A DNA stretch of 64,000 bases, taken from the NCBI RefSeq assembly GCF_002288925.2, contig NW_022098072.1:23947296-24011295 (forward strand). The letters are read 5' to 3'. The stretch is from Delphinapterus leucas. Lineage: Eukaryota; Chordata; Mammalia; Artiodactyla; Monodontidae. A model generated the notes under the pieces. The model was not told the origin of the DNA. It saw only the letters and a program-made list of their open reading frames with translations, and did not search any database. Positions 23,949 to 33,489 of this stretch are shown here, piece by piece (positions within the stretch are counted from its first letter, which is position 1; every line of letters starts with the position of its first letter). The translations under genes were made by a program, and so were the position numbers.

Positions 23949-24219
23949 CCATTTCTTCTGGTTAAATCTGAGAACTCTGGAATTATAGCAAATGGAATTC
24001 TCTGTTTTCCAGCGGTTTTATAATAAATTCTGTAAGATAGGCCATGTAATTTATGCTACTCATCTAGCAAGCACTGCATAAATGGTCTTTGAATGGTATT
24101 TTATATATCTTCACTTTAAGAAATTATCAAACTTTGACTAAAATTGTTCCTACAGATAGTTATATTTACCTCACCACATTTTTCTAGATATTCTTGCACA
24201 GTTGAATTACTTTCATAAA

Positions 24220-24425
24220 CTCCTTCCTAGCTGGGCCACTTACCAGGCAGGTTGCCTGGGCAAATGCTTTGTGCGTCAGTTTCCACGTTTGCAAAATGAG
24301 ATAATAAGTACGCCAATCCCACTGAACTGTTATGAGGGTTAAAGGAAATAACTCATGGAAAGTGCTTAGACCAGTGTCTGGCACGTGGTAAATACTCAAT
24401 GAGTGTCATCAATAAGCCACGCTAT
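24220..24425 (+). repeat. MIR SINE
   Basis: Motifs in order: 'gtgcgtcagtttccacgttt', 'gcaaaatgagataataagta', 'gttatgagggttaaaggaaa', 'agtgtctggcacgtggtaaa'. It continues into an ATT run near 24423. Confidence 0.8.
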
Positions 24426-24639
24426 TATTATTATTACCATTACTGTATTCCAGTCCTTCCAAAATAATGTTTCCCAGGAACTTTCTTTGGTGTTTGGTGA
24501 GTAAGTGGCTGTGCCCTACTGGCCTAGCCCAGGAGTAATACTTTTTCTACATTAGCCCCATGGCACTTAGCTGATAGCCGCTCTTACAGAACATAAATTC
24601 ATTCTGCTTTATATAGTGGCTACGTGTATATTTTTCTGT

Positions 24640-24785
24640 CTTAGATTGCTTACTCCTTGAGGGTAGGGATGTGACTCTGCCTTCTTTCTGTCCCGCCTGG
24701 TGCCTGCTTTATTACTGTGTACATGGTAGGTCTCCAAACCTGCTCTTTGGATGGTATTAAGTGAGTGAAATAATGGCTGCATGCT
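24640..24785 (+). repeat. L2-type LINE 3' end fragment
   Basis: 'gcttactccttgagggtagg' followed by 'gtgtacatggtaggtctcc' and 'agtgagtgaaataatg' is the usual L2 3' terminus. Confidence 0.6.
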
Positions 24786-25390
24786 GGGCTGGGGGTGGGG
24801 TGTGGGTGTTAAATTACCAACTGCTCTGTTGAACAGCGGTATAGAATGATGGCCTAGGCCAGTGACTGGAAGTCTTGATGTTGTTCTACAAAGCCTTTCT
24901 CACAGTAAGGGAGCAAGATAAGGCAACGGAAAGAAGATAGTGAAAGGGATCTGAGCTGTCTTTTAATAAACATACTACAATCCTTTAGTGGCAGGGCACC
25001 TAACTACGTGTTGGAGCATGCGATCACAGATCAACCATGAAGGGTGTCTAGAAGAAAAGTCCCGCAAAATTAGTCTAGTTCATATTGCTTTTTTTTTCTT
25101 AGCAAGCAAGTTTGTCTAGCGCGAGGTACATTTGTGGTTCATGGGGCACGAATCTTCTTGGAGGGAAGCTAAGAACAGCAACTGCAAAATCCAATCAGGT
25201 TATCAGGAGATAAACTCCTGGTTTCCCCTCTCAGGGAAGTTTGCTCAGTATTGTCAATTATTTTCCTTATTTTCTCAATAATCTACCAAAGGCAGTAACA
25301 GCACGGTCGCCTTCCACCACCTCCCGCTTTGCCCTTCCAGCAAAGTCCCCACTCCTCTCTGAGTCTCTGGGTGGCTTCTTTCCAGCCACG

Positions 25391-25490
25391 AAGGATATAG
25401 ACAACAGGGATATGGCAATATTAAGTAAAATAGCACCATAAAATAAAGTTCTGAGAAATATTCCCAACTAAGCGTTTCTTTTAATCAACC
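25391..25490. repeat. Copy 1 of an unnamed direct repeat pair
   Basis: This segment recurs in the same orientation at 26674-26764 with high identity. The shared core includes 'aatattaagtaaaatagcac' and 'agttctgagaaatattccca'. This copy has about 8 extra bases near its left end. I recognise no repeat family. No poly(A) tail or terminal repeat is seen at its edges. Confidence 0.8.
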
Positions 25491-26673
25491 TCTAACCTGT
25501 GTTCTTGACCTTGTTTAACTCCTGCTTCTTTTTGATAAACCAGAATGTCACTCTTCCTAAGGACACTCTGATACCCTCTTCTGGGGGACTGTTCCCATCT
25601 CCATCCTTGGGTCCCCTCCCATTCTTCTGCATCTCCGTATTGGCCAAGAAGACTTTTGCCTAGTTTCACTTGCTATAATGTGTATAATAAAATTAAGTCT
25701 TTCTTTTCTTAAATGTGGAATATTAGAATACTAAATACACTTTTTGACACTACCTAGTTTCCCCTTTGCCCAGCCCCACCTGCTGAGAATCATTGTTCTC
25801 ACCATATACTCAGAAATAATGGACTCAGTAAATTATCTGCTTGTAAAAAAGCAGATAGTAGGAAAATCCTACCAACTAGCACCCATGGTGCTCCTGTTTT
25901 CAAATTCTCTGCATCCTGGAGGAGCTTGTGCTTATTTTAGAAAGAAAGGAGGGGCGTTCCTTCTTGGTCAGCCCATGCTTCCCATCCTTTTATTCAGTGC
26001 ATGTTGAATGTATTTGTTCTCCTAACCCACACTGTGCACCAGTATGCCCTAGTCTGTGCTGAGGGTGGAGAGGATGCCAGTCCTGCTATGGAGGGGCGTG
26101 GGAGAGCCTTAGGAAGGCCGTCAGCCTAGCACCTCCCACTGCTCCATGCTTGCTTTACTAGTTTTCTTTCTTCCCTTTGAAGGAGAATTGGGGAATGACC
26201 ATTTATATATATATCCGATTCAAATAAAATGAATGTATTTTTAGAATATCCTTCCATCCACCTCTCCAAACGCCCGCGAATAATGTCTTGTATGAGTCCA
26301 TGTTCTCTTTTTCTCTACAGATGAAATATAACCTCCTGAACCAATTCAGTGGAGTGGTTGTACCATGTTATTAAATCTCCAGAATGTATTTGCTTTCAGG
26401 TCTCCTTACTGGCTATAAAAAGCATGGGAAACCCGAATGGTGGGGCGTTGGAATCGCTGTGGGACTGCAGGCTGACTGGAGGGCATTATGTGAAACTATG
26501 CAGTGGGAACATAATTACCCCAATCCCACCCTTTCTACATCATATGACCCTCCGGAATGACTAATAGATTCTTTCTGTTTCCCTAAACCAGAAGCCTCAA
26601 CGGGCATTCTGGACCTATTAGTCTCTGACAGTATTACAAATTTGACACACTACATGACATTCTTTTTGATTGG
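25491..26673. other. Intron sequence between the direct repeats
   Basis: I see nothing nameable except a short AT run at about 26205-26215. The frames at 25744-26007 and 26349-26564 (plus) show no domain. Confidence 0.35.
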
Positions 26674-26764
26674 AAGGATACAGACAAGCAATATTAAGTA
26701 AAATAGCACCATAAAAATAAAGTTCTGAGAAATATTCCCAAATAAGGGTTTCTTTTAATCCAAC
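26674..26764. repeat. Copy 2 of an unnamed direct repeat pair
   Basis: This is the partner of 25391-25490, about 1.28 kb away in the same orientation. Differences are a few substitutions, one extra A in an A run, and the short left-end gap. Flanks fade into weak similarity on both sides, suggesting the original unit was longer. Confidence 0.8.
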
Positions 26765-26789
26765 TAGCCATGTATTTTTTATAATAATA

Positions 26790-27050
26790 ATAAAGACAAC
26801 ACGTAGCATGTATTAAGCATTTATACATGTTAGTCACTGTGTTAAGTCCTCTATGTATTTTATCTAATTTCATCACAGTAACTGTATGAAATATGAAGTA
26901 GACATCAATAACTTATCTAAGTCTCAGTTTCTTTATCTGCAAGTTGGGCATCTGTAGTTTGCCCAAGGTAAGGAGCAGGCAAGCTGAAATTTGAACTTGG
27001 GACCATCAGACTGCAAAGCCTGCAATCTAAAACCCTCTGCTGTGCTGCCT
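26790..27050 (-). repeat. MIR SINE, antisense
   Basis: The plus strand reads 'gtattaagcatttatacatg', 'tatctaatttcatcacagta', 'gcccaaggtaaggagcaggc', 'tgaaatttgaacttgggacc', 'aaaaccctctgctgtgctgc', which is a nearly complete MIR in reverse. Confidence 0.8.
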
Positions 27051-27835
27051 TCATATTATTTCACTGAACATACGAGTATATAAGCAGTTGCTCAGGGTTT
27101 CAGCAATAAATTTAAGGTTCCCTAAAAAAAATCAATTATTTTCTTACGTTTTGTGAGATGAGAGTTACAAAAAGTTATGTGTGCCTGTCTTTTTAGAATT
27201 TTAGAATTAGCAGGATGCCCAGATAAACTGAATTTCAGATAAACAGTGAAAAAAATTTTAGTATAAATACATCGCATGAAATATTTGAGACATAACCAAA
27301 ATCTATTTGTTGTTTATCTGAAATTCAAATTTAATTGGGTGTCCTGTATTCTATCTGGCAATCCTACTCTTAAGCGTTTCATTCTGGAACTTTCCACTCA
27401 AAGCAACAGGTGGAGATAATGCTTCCTGGGGGGTTGATTCCAAGCCTGTAGAGAAGTGAAGCCTTCTCATTGTGTGGAGTGTCTCCTGGTCTGGCTTCTC
27501 CCCATGTCTGAGTACAAAGTTGACCAGAAGGCGTGCCCCTCTTTCTCATGGGGATTACATTTCACACCACAATGGGAGTTGGTATGCTCTGGCCCTACCC
27601 ATCCTCCCCTCATTTTGGGGTGTGGGTAGGGCTCACTCCTGGAGAAGGACCATCTTCATGCATATTATCTTATCAGTAGTTTAATAACTACGGTTATACT
27701 AACAATTAGTAGGACTAATAGCAATAATCCAGACTTCAGTGCTGTTAGAAATGGCACTAGAAATGCATCAATGGCATTAGAAATGTATCAATCCACATAA
27801 CTGCTTTGGTTCTATAGTTGCTGTAATCACAGCTA
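27051..27835. other. Intron sequence, no clear feature
   Basis: No repeat or exon-like element recognised. Confidence 0.35.
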
Positions 27836-27890
27836 TGGGTGTGTGTGTGTGTGTGCATGTGCGTGTGTGTGTGTGTGCGTGTGTGTGTTG
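27836..27890. repeat. (GT)n microsatellite
   Basis: An interrupted GT dinucleotide array with CATG and GC interruptions. The 168-codon plus-strand frame that starts in it (27839-28345) is open partly because the GT array lacks stops. Confidence 0.95.
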
Positions 27891-28750
27891 TTAGGTCAAC
27901 TGCTCTTTCCTTTCCCATGAACTTAGGTGACTTCATTTTCCTCCTATTTAGTATCTCCCACGCCCTGGACATGCTGTTGTCCGTCTCGGCTCAGGGGGTT
28001 CTTAAATCACTCACTCTGGATTCATCCACCTTTACCCAGTTTCTACACTTTGGTTTTGCTTTTAACATAAATGCTTTTGCAAGGGATTCAAACAGCAGCT
28101 CTTTGAATAAGCATATCATCAGTAGCATATCTCCATCATTTTTACATTTGGGATGGGGCTTGACTTTCATCATGACTTCTTGTTTCTGGAATATAATGGC
28201 TTGTGTCTATTTAAGGTATCTGCTCTGCAGTTTCCTAACAGCTTTAGTGCCCTCACCCACTCTTCACCCTCCCCTCTTGCAGAGGACCTTCTGTTTAATT
28301 TGTGACAAAAAGATTAGTCCTGCAGTATTGTTCCCACTGTCCTAACATCACAGAGGAGCAGGAAGCCAGTGACAGGGCACACACATTAAGTGGTGTGGCT
28401 TGACAAAAATGACTCTATTGGGACATAACAAGCGGCGGAAAGTCACAGACGTGCTACTGCAGCCCCAGCTGAGAGTCTAGCCTACTAACTCAGAGTATGC
28501 AGGACACATGCCCTTTTACCAGCTTGAACACGGATGTGTTCCAAAGCCTCAGCTCTCAAATCACAAAGTCCAAATCCAACGTACAAAGTAAAACTCTTTA
28601 TTTCAAGTTTCTGAACTGACCCGTCCAGGTGAAACTCATAAGGCGGGTGGGGAAGGGAAAGGGGGTGGGGAGAGAGGGGGACACAAGTGTGACACACAAA
28701 ACAGGGGGCACAGTTGCCCCAGCAGGGTGACAATGGCAGGGGCACTGTAC

Positions 28751-28945
28751 CTTGGCAGCAGGCGGTAGGCTTCCGAGAGCCACGCGGGCCTCGATGGTCT
28801 CAGGCGGGTCTAGTTGGCCGACCGCTGAGCTCCCTTCAATGTCAAAAGGAGAAGCGCTGTCGTCCCCAGACGCGGCGCGGGAGCAGGCGGCGCCCCAGAG
28901 GAGCCACAGAGGCAGGACTGCGTACCAGGCTGAGCTCAAAGCCAT
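28751..28945 (-). CDS. LAMA4: LAMA4 first coding exon (laminin subunit alpha-4, N-terminus)
   Basis: Laminin alpha-4 is a secreted basement-membrane chain that joins beta and gamma-1 chains to form laminin-411/421, found mainly around blood vessels, muscle, fat and nerve. The exon encodes 65 residues. Residues 1-24 form a signal peptide (MALSSAW, then the LPLWLLWGAAC hydrophobic core). Residues 25-65 match the short alpha-4-specific N-terminal segment, including SGDD, PFDIEGSSAVG, DPPET and LPPAAK. Only this exon of a protein of about 1,800 residues is in view. The start has a favourable context (purine at -3, G at +4). The last codon AAG is followed by GTACAG at 28750-28745, a good splice donor, so the exon ends in phase 0; reading past it is intron. 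The next exon (laminin EGF-like repeats) was not found in 1-28750 and should lie to the left. The family match is from memory of the human protein and is close throughout, with scattered substitutions. Confidence 0.95.
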
Positions 28946-28959
28946 CTCTCCGCTGACAT
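28936..28959 (-). other. Upstream ORF overlapping the LAMA4 start codon
   Basis: An ATG at 28959-28957, 14 bases before the LAMA4 ATG, opens a 7-codon frame (M-S-A-E-R-W-L) that runs out of frame across the main start and stops with TGA at 28938-28936, inside LAMA4 codons 3-4. It is the only ATG between the main start and 29100 on the gene strand. If the leader is transcribed as assumed, it could lower initiation or allow termination-reinitiation over a few bases. Confidence 0.6.
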
Positions 28960-29097
28960 CCGACAGGGCTCTTCCAGGGGCTCGGCCACTGTTGGTCCTC
29001 GCCGGTCCCCCCTGTGGTGCAGCGGTGCCTCACTTATTTTACCTTCTGTGTGTCTGCAGTATCCAGATGTGGGAACTCAAGGCAGCCCAGGGAGCAA
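28946..29097 (-). promoter_or_regulatory. LAMA4: Putative LAMA4 5' UTR with possible splice signals
   Basis: Upstream of the start codon on the gene strand is a GC-rich leader. A pyrimidine-rich run ending in CTACTAAG (AG at 29099-29098) could be a 3' splice site, which would make 29097 the 5' edge of the ATG exon; a non-coding first exon would then lie above 29100. A donor-like AAG|GTAAAA sits at 29043/29042 and could serve an alternative leader. These are visual matches only. A short upstream ORF lies at 28936-28959. The transcription start cannot be placed from sequence alone. Confidence 0.4.
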
Positions 29098-29146
29098 CTT
29101 AGTAGAAAAAGGAAGAGAGAGAGTAAGCCAGAGCCTGCTCCACAAC

Positions 29147-29219
29147 CCCCCTTCTCTCTCTCTCTCCTCTTTCTGTCTTCCCCCTCCGTTTCTCTCTCTC
29201 ACTTTCTCTCTCTCTCCCC
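29147..29219. repeat. CT-rich (GA on gene strand) tract upstream of LAMA4
   Basis: The plus strand is almost pure pyrimidine, made of TCTC runs broken by short C or G interruptions. On the LAMA4 strand it is a GA-rich tract, a type often found near promoters and able to bind GAGA-type/zinc-finger factors or open into triplex DNA. Its role here is inference. Confidence 0.7.
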
Positions 29220-29557
29220 AGAGGCTCTCGCTGCAGAATGTACAGATGGATGGAGCTTAAAGCTCAGCATCAAGAGGCGGATGCGTTTGGGGCGAGCCCC
29301 GCGAGCGCCGGCCACCTCCTGTCCCTGGCGGTCGGGATTGAGGGCTGCGCTGTCCTGGCTTCCTTCCCACACCCATTTTCACCACTCCCTTTTTACCTTC
29401 ACTTCCAGGCCCTCCCCCTCCAAGCTGGTCTTTCAGACACCGTGGCCGGGCCTTTCCTGGCGGCCTCCCCTCCCCTCTCAGTTTGGAGCCCCTCCAAGGG
29501 CCCCAGATGAATATTCAGCTTTTGTGATTGCTTCCTCACATCTCTTATTTATTTAGC

Positions 29558-30345
29558 CAAGGTGCCGGATGTCTTATCTATATTTATGTACATCTTTTAT
29601 GTGTCCCTGATAGTTTGCAGTAAAGTGGGTGGAAAAGGGATTCCTGGGCTGGAGCTGGAGGTGGATGCTCTCAGATGGCAGAGGGGGAGGGCACCCCCTT
29701 TCTTGGGCAGTGTTTCTCATTTTCTAGAGACAGGCTACTGCACTGTTTGTGCTCATACCTTCCCTGGAGACTGGCTGGCCACCCTCTTCCCCCTGACAGT
29801 CCTCACCCAGAGGGCTTGGGAGAAGAATATCTTTCACTGCAGCACTGGAAAATGACTTCATTACTCAAATGCATGAACTTTTATTTACAAAGAACATCTT
29901 GTTTTCGTCCTAAAGAGGTGCTTTGTAAGGGGCCCGGAACAAGGCTTGCAGTGTATGAGCCTGTCAAATATACTGCCCACAGCTCCGACCTCTTCCTTTT
30001 GCCCTGTAATCTCATGCCTACTACATCTGTCTGTCATGTAACCTTTCCAAGGCTTCGGGGTGAAGTTGAGCTACAATTATGTGGGGTACCAATGTGGGTG
30101 GGTCAATGGCCACTAGATACTGATAGCTGATAGATACCTTTGCATTCATTGGCTTCATAAGGAGCTTTAAACATTCCCACAAGACCAAAACATGTTTTAA
30201 AAAGGATTAAGTGAGACAACCATAGAATAACACTTAAGTTTCTAGGTGTTTGAAATCACTCACAATCATGCAACTAAGCATTTCAATGAAGTCTAATCAT
30301 TAGCTCTATTTATAGGACAAAAATCATTTTATCTAAGGATAAACA
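29558..30345. other. Upstream flank, no clear feature
   Basis: No recognised repeat or exon. The plus-strand 151-codon frame at 29675-30130 has no known domain and overlaps another open frame, as chance frames do. Confidence 0.4.
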
Positions 30346-30349
30346 AAGC

Positions 30350-30545
30350 AGCCATTTATTTTGCACCTACAGTATGCCAGATACTTTGCATGTGTTATTT
30401 GCAAGCCTCATAGAATTTTTGCAAAATAGGACTATTATTTCCTTTTTATAGGATTAAAAAGGGAGGTTCTGAGAGACTAAGACATTTGCCCAAGTCACAC
30501 AGCTGCTAGAAAGCTGGCCCCACTCCTCACTGATTCCAAAACTAT
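30350..30545 (-). repeat. MIR SINE, antisense
   Basis: The plus strand shows 'agtatgccagatactttgca', 'gcaagcctcatagaattttt', 'gacatttgcccaagtcacac', 'agctgctagaaagctggccc', the reverse of a MIR. Confidence 0.8.
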
Positions 30546-31505
30546 CTTGCACATTTACACCACACTGAAACTCATGAAATAAAGTCCACAAATTCAGAGA
30601 TAGAAGAGTTGCACTAAAATATTCACAAAAATCCCAAGTTTTTGAGTACTTTCTAGGTGCCAAAAAGTTTGCATAAATTATCTCATTTATTTCCCTCTTC
30701 ACTATAATGAGATAGGCGTTGTCATACACATTTGGTAATGGGTACGTGGTAAAAGTACTACTAAAACAGGTAAATCTGATGCTAAGGTCATTGGTGTTTT
30801 CAACAACAAATTGGTATAACACAAAAGTGCCAAAGCTGGAAGAAGCAAAAAGTTTTCATATTTCCCAAAGCGTCTGTAATGTTTTCAATTCAAGATATAA
30901 AAATAGTATTGCAATGAACCATTAAGCTAAATTATGATCATCTTCTTCCACATAAACTGGTTAACCCACTAAATTAAGTAAAAGAACTTAAAAATATATG
31001 TTTGGTTTGGTTGGTTCTTCAAGAGACTTACATTGGGAGACAAGATGGCCAGACTCTGAAGAGGAAAAAATGATGCTCAAATATCCTGTCCTACTCTCGC
31101 TTTGAAAAAACTTTAAATAATAATTAATAACAATAATGATTTAGGTACCTATTATATTCTGACTTCAGATATAGACCTCGTCAGTACACAAAAGCTGTTC
31201 ACATTTGCTTCCTGCTGGATTATGTCCTGTTCTTCGTTAAATGTCAATCAATCTCACACTTTTTATTTGACCCAGCGCCTCTTTTCCCTGCTTGCCAGGC
31301 AGTGTCAGGTTCTATGAGAGGCCTGAGCAGTAGGGGTAGGAGTGCATTTATTCAAGACCTGTGAACTTTTTGATTAAATATATGTTTCTAACTCTTCCTC
31401 CTCATCTTTCTGCAGATAGTATTATTAGTTCTGAGGCAAAACAGCAAAATACACAAGAAGCGTGGGTTTTGTATGAAATAAATTAGGCTGCAAATCCTAA
31501 GTCTG
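30546..31505. other. Intergenic sequence, no clear feature
   Basis: AT-rich, single-copy-looking DNA. A weak MIR-like stretch may lie at about 30640-30740. Confidence 0.35.
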
Positions 31506-31509
31506 TTTA

Positions 31510-31680
31510 CAGTGGTTCTGGGAGCTTGACAGAACTTAGTCTCTCTGGGTGTCAGTTTCCTCATCTGTAAAATGGGATAATGATGCCTCTTTCATGAGTA
31601 GTAAATGAAATAATGTGAATAAAGCATTAACACAGCCTGGCATATAGTCAACTGCTCAATATTTACTATTTAACTAACTG
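31510..31680 (+). repeat. MIR SINE
   Basis: Clear MIR core: 'ggtgtcagtttcctcatctg', 'taaaatgggataatgatgcc', 'taaatgaaataatgtgaata', 'cagcctggcatatagtcaac'. Confidence 0.85.
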
Positions 31681-32049
31681 TATTTTAAAGCCTTAAAAAA
31701 GCACAGAATCATTATTTTTAAAGAGAAAAAATAAGCATGTTTATTTATCCTGTGACTTGGGTAACCTCCTATTTGCTGAGAATAGCCGTTCGCATTTCTG
31801 GCTGCTACTTGGGACTTCCTTGTATTAACCATGAATGAGGCATCTTAGAGTGACAGAGCAGTCAGGCGAGGAGGGAGACTGGCTGACTATTTTATAGCAA
31901 GTTGGAAGGCACTAGAACAAAGGTAATCATCACCAAAGGGCCACCCCAAGACCATCAAAGGCCTGAATGTGGGAGGATCTTATTCCTGCTAACACTACAA
32001 CTGCGGAGTGTCTCCAGTATGGCTGCTTTCTTATCATGACCCTCCTTCT

Positions 32050-32275
32050 CTCCCTTTTCAGGCATTCAGCAAGTACTTTCATGTCCACTCTCTCCTTTGG
32101 GACCCCCACCTACCCCATGATGGAAGGGGTACTGCTCCATCATTCCCAACGCACAGAAGAGAGCATGGCATTATGACAGGCTAAGAGGTTAAATGGCAAG
32201 GACACTAGGCCGGTTACTGCAGGCTGAGGGCCCCATGCCTTCTGACTCCCAGACCAATGCTTTCCTAACCAGACC
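32050..32275 (-). repeat. MIR SINE fragment, antisense
   Basis: The plus strand reads 'ggcattcagcaagtactttc', then an 'agaggttaaatggcaaggac' block and 'ccatgccttctgactcccag', consistent with a diverged reversed MIR. Confidence 0.5.
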
Positions 32276-32575
32276 AAGCTATTTTTAGTTCTGGCAGCAG
32301 CAGATCTGGTGGTTTGGAGGCTTTATCAACAGAGGGTTCTGGAATTCTCTTCTGAGTCCCCTGCTGCAGTTATCAACAGATCAAGGCTGCCCACTCCCTT
32401 CAGCACTTGGCTGTTGGGCCTGTCCATAGTGTCCAAGGATCTGGCAAGGGTGTTGTTAATGTATCCCATGTGCCCTTCTGCAAATAGAAAGTCGCGTCAG
32501 ATGCTATTTAGGATTTTTAAGTGCTAATCTTGGACATAATTAGACAGGGGATTGTTGTGGGGACTGTGTACTAGT

Positions 32576-32870
32576 GACAATTTTATGATGAGATTGGTCA
32601 GAGAGGCAAGACGCATTATCCCTGCCATGAGGTGTCTAACTGATAGTCAAGTGGCAGGAAAGTAAGGAGGGAGATGGGGGTCTCTTTTTCTGTTCACACT
32701 CCTCTCCTCTCTGGCCAGGAGTCTCCTCTGTGAATGACTCTGGTGGGAGTTCAGGCCACCGGAGCAACAGCGAGAATGCTGGGAGAGGATAAGTCTTCTA
32801 AAAGTTGTTCTTTTCCCATCAGTTTGTTCAGACTTTTGTTCGGGGTGTGGGTAGTATGTGCTCCCTATGC
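32576..32870. repeat. Left arm of an inverted repeat pair, family unknown
   Basis: This segment is the reverse complement, with roughly four in five bases alike over its core, of sequence in 33490-33903. Shared landmarks in order are 'ttttatgatg.gattggtcag', 'gtcaagtggcagga', 'cactcctctcc', 'gttcaggccacc', 'gagcaacagcgaga', 'gctgggagagga'. Similarity weakens beyond about 32830. I cannot assign it to a known repeat family; an old DNA transposon or LTR is possible. Confidence 0.8.
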
Positions 32871-32939
32871 TTTGTCTCCTGACTATGACACTTGTCACAG
32901 CCTCACCCGGCTTTTAGCATGTGCCACCTGCATCCTTTC

Positions 32940-33340
32940 CATCCATCCATCCAGTATTTATTTAATTAATTTATTCATTAATTCACTTATTCATTTATTT
33001 AATCAGCATTTATTGCACACTTCAGTATGGCATGTGAGATGCTGAAGGTAAAATAATAAAAACATGATCCTGACTCTCAAGGAGTTGAGTCTGGTGGGAC
33101 AGACCATGAGTAGACCCTGTAAGCAATGCAAAGTGATTAACATGGATTGAAAGCAGAAGAACAAGCCCTTTACTGGAGCTCGGCAAGGGAGTGTGGGAGA
33201 AGGCTCCAGAAGGGGGAAACTGTGTTGTCTTAACTGAGGGGAGGAAGGGAAGAATGGTGGTCCAGGGGGAAGAACTGTATGTGCAGAGGGACAAATGTGC
33301 CACAGCCCCGATGCCACAGGAGGGTGAGAAGGCCGTGGGA
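32940..33340 (-). repeat. L2-type LINE fragment, antisense
   Basis: Between the two inverted arms the plus strand reads 'cagcatttattgcacacttc', 'ctcaaggagttgagtctggt', then an 'agaagggaagaatggtggtc' block and 'agagggacaaatgtgccaca', following a reversed L2 3' end. It starts in a degenerate ATTT/ATTC simple repeat (32940-33005). Confidence 0.6.
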
Positions 33341-33489
33341 TTTCCAAAGGCTCTTTGAGTCTCCCTCTTCACAGCTCATAGTCATGGCCTTCAGGGCTGT
33401 GAGACGGAGCCCGGTGAGAAGACACAGCTTCCCCGCCTCCTACTGGTCTCTCACCACCACAGAGGGATCCTCCCAGAATGTATATCTGA

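Larger units (their letters stand above)
28770..29340. promoter_or_regulatory. LAMA4: CpG-rich block at the LAMA4 5' end (probable promoter region)
   Basis: CpG dinucleotides are scarce in the rest of the window but frequent here. They cluster at about 28780-29015, across the coding exon and leader, and again at about 29278-29340. No clear TATA box lies at a sensible place; a TAAATAAATA stretch on the gene strand near 29545-29557 is the nearest AT-rich candidate. The gap between the two clusters holds the pyrimidine tract at 29147-29219. Confidence 0.6.

Noticed and set aside
27839..28345. 168-codon plus-strand open frame
   Set aside because: Its start is the GT microsatellite and the rest shows no domain or codon bias. 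It is presumed LAMA4 intron, and overlapping frames on the other strand are also open.
1..28750. Search for LAMA4 exon 2 (laminin EGF-like cysteine-rich exon) on the minus strand
   Set aside because: No short cysteine-rich stretch with flanking splice sites was convincing by eye. A spliced alignment would settle it.
29014..29556. 180-codon plus-strand frame antisense to the LAMA4 5' end, considered as a divergent gene
   Set aside because: It is open because of the CT tract and high GC content. I saw no domain, and two other plus-strand frames overlap it. A non-coding antisense transcript is possible but cannot be shown from sequence.
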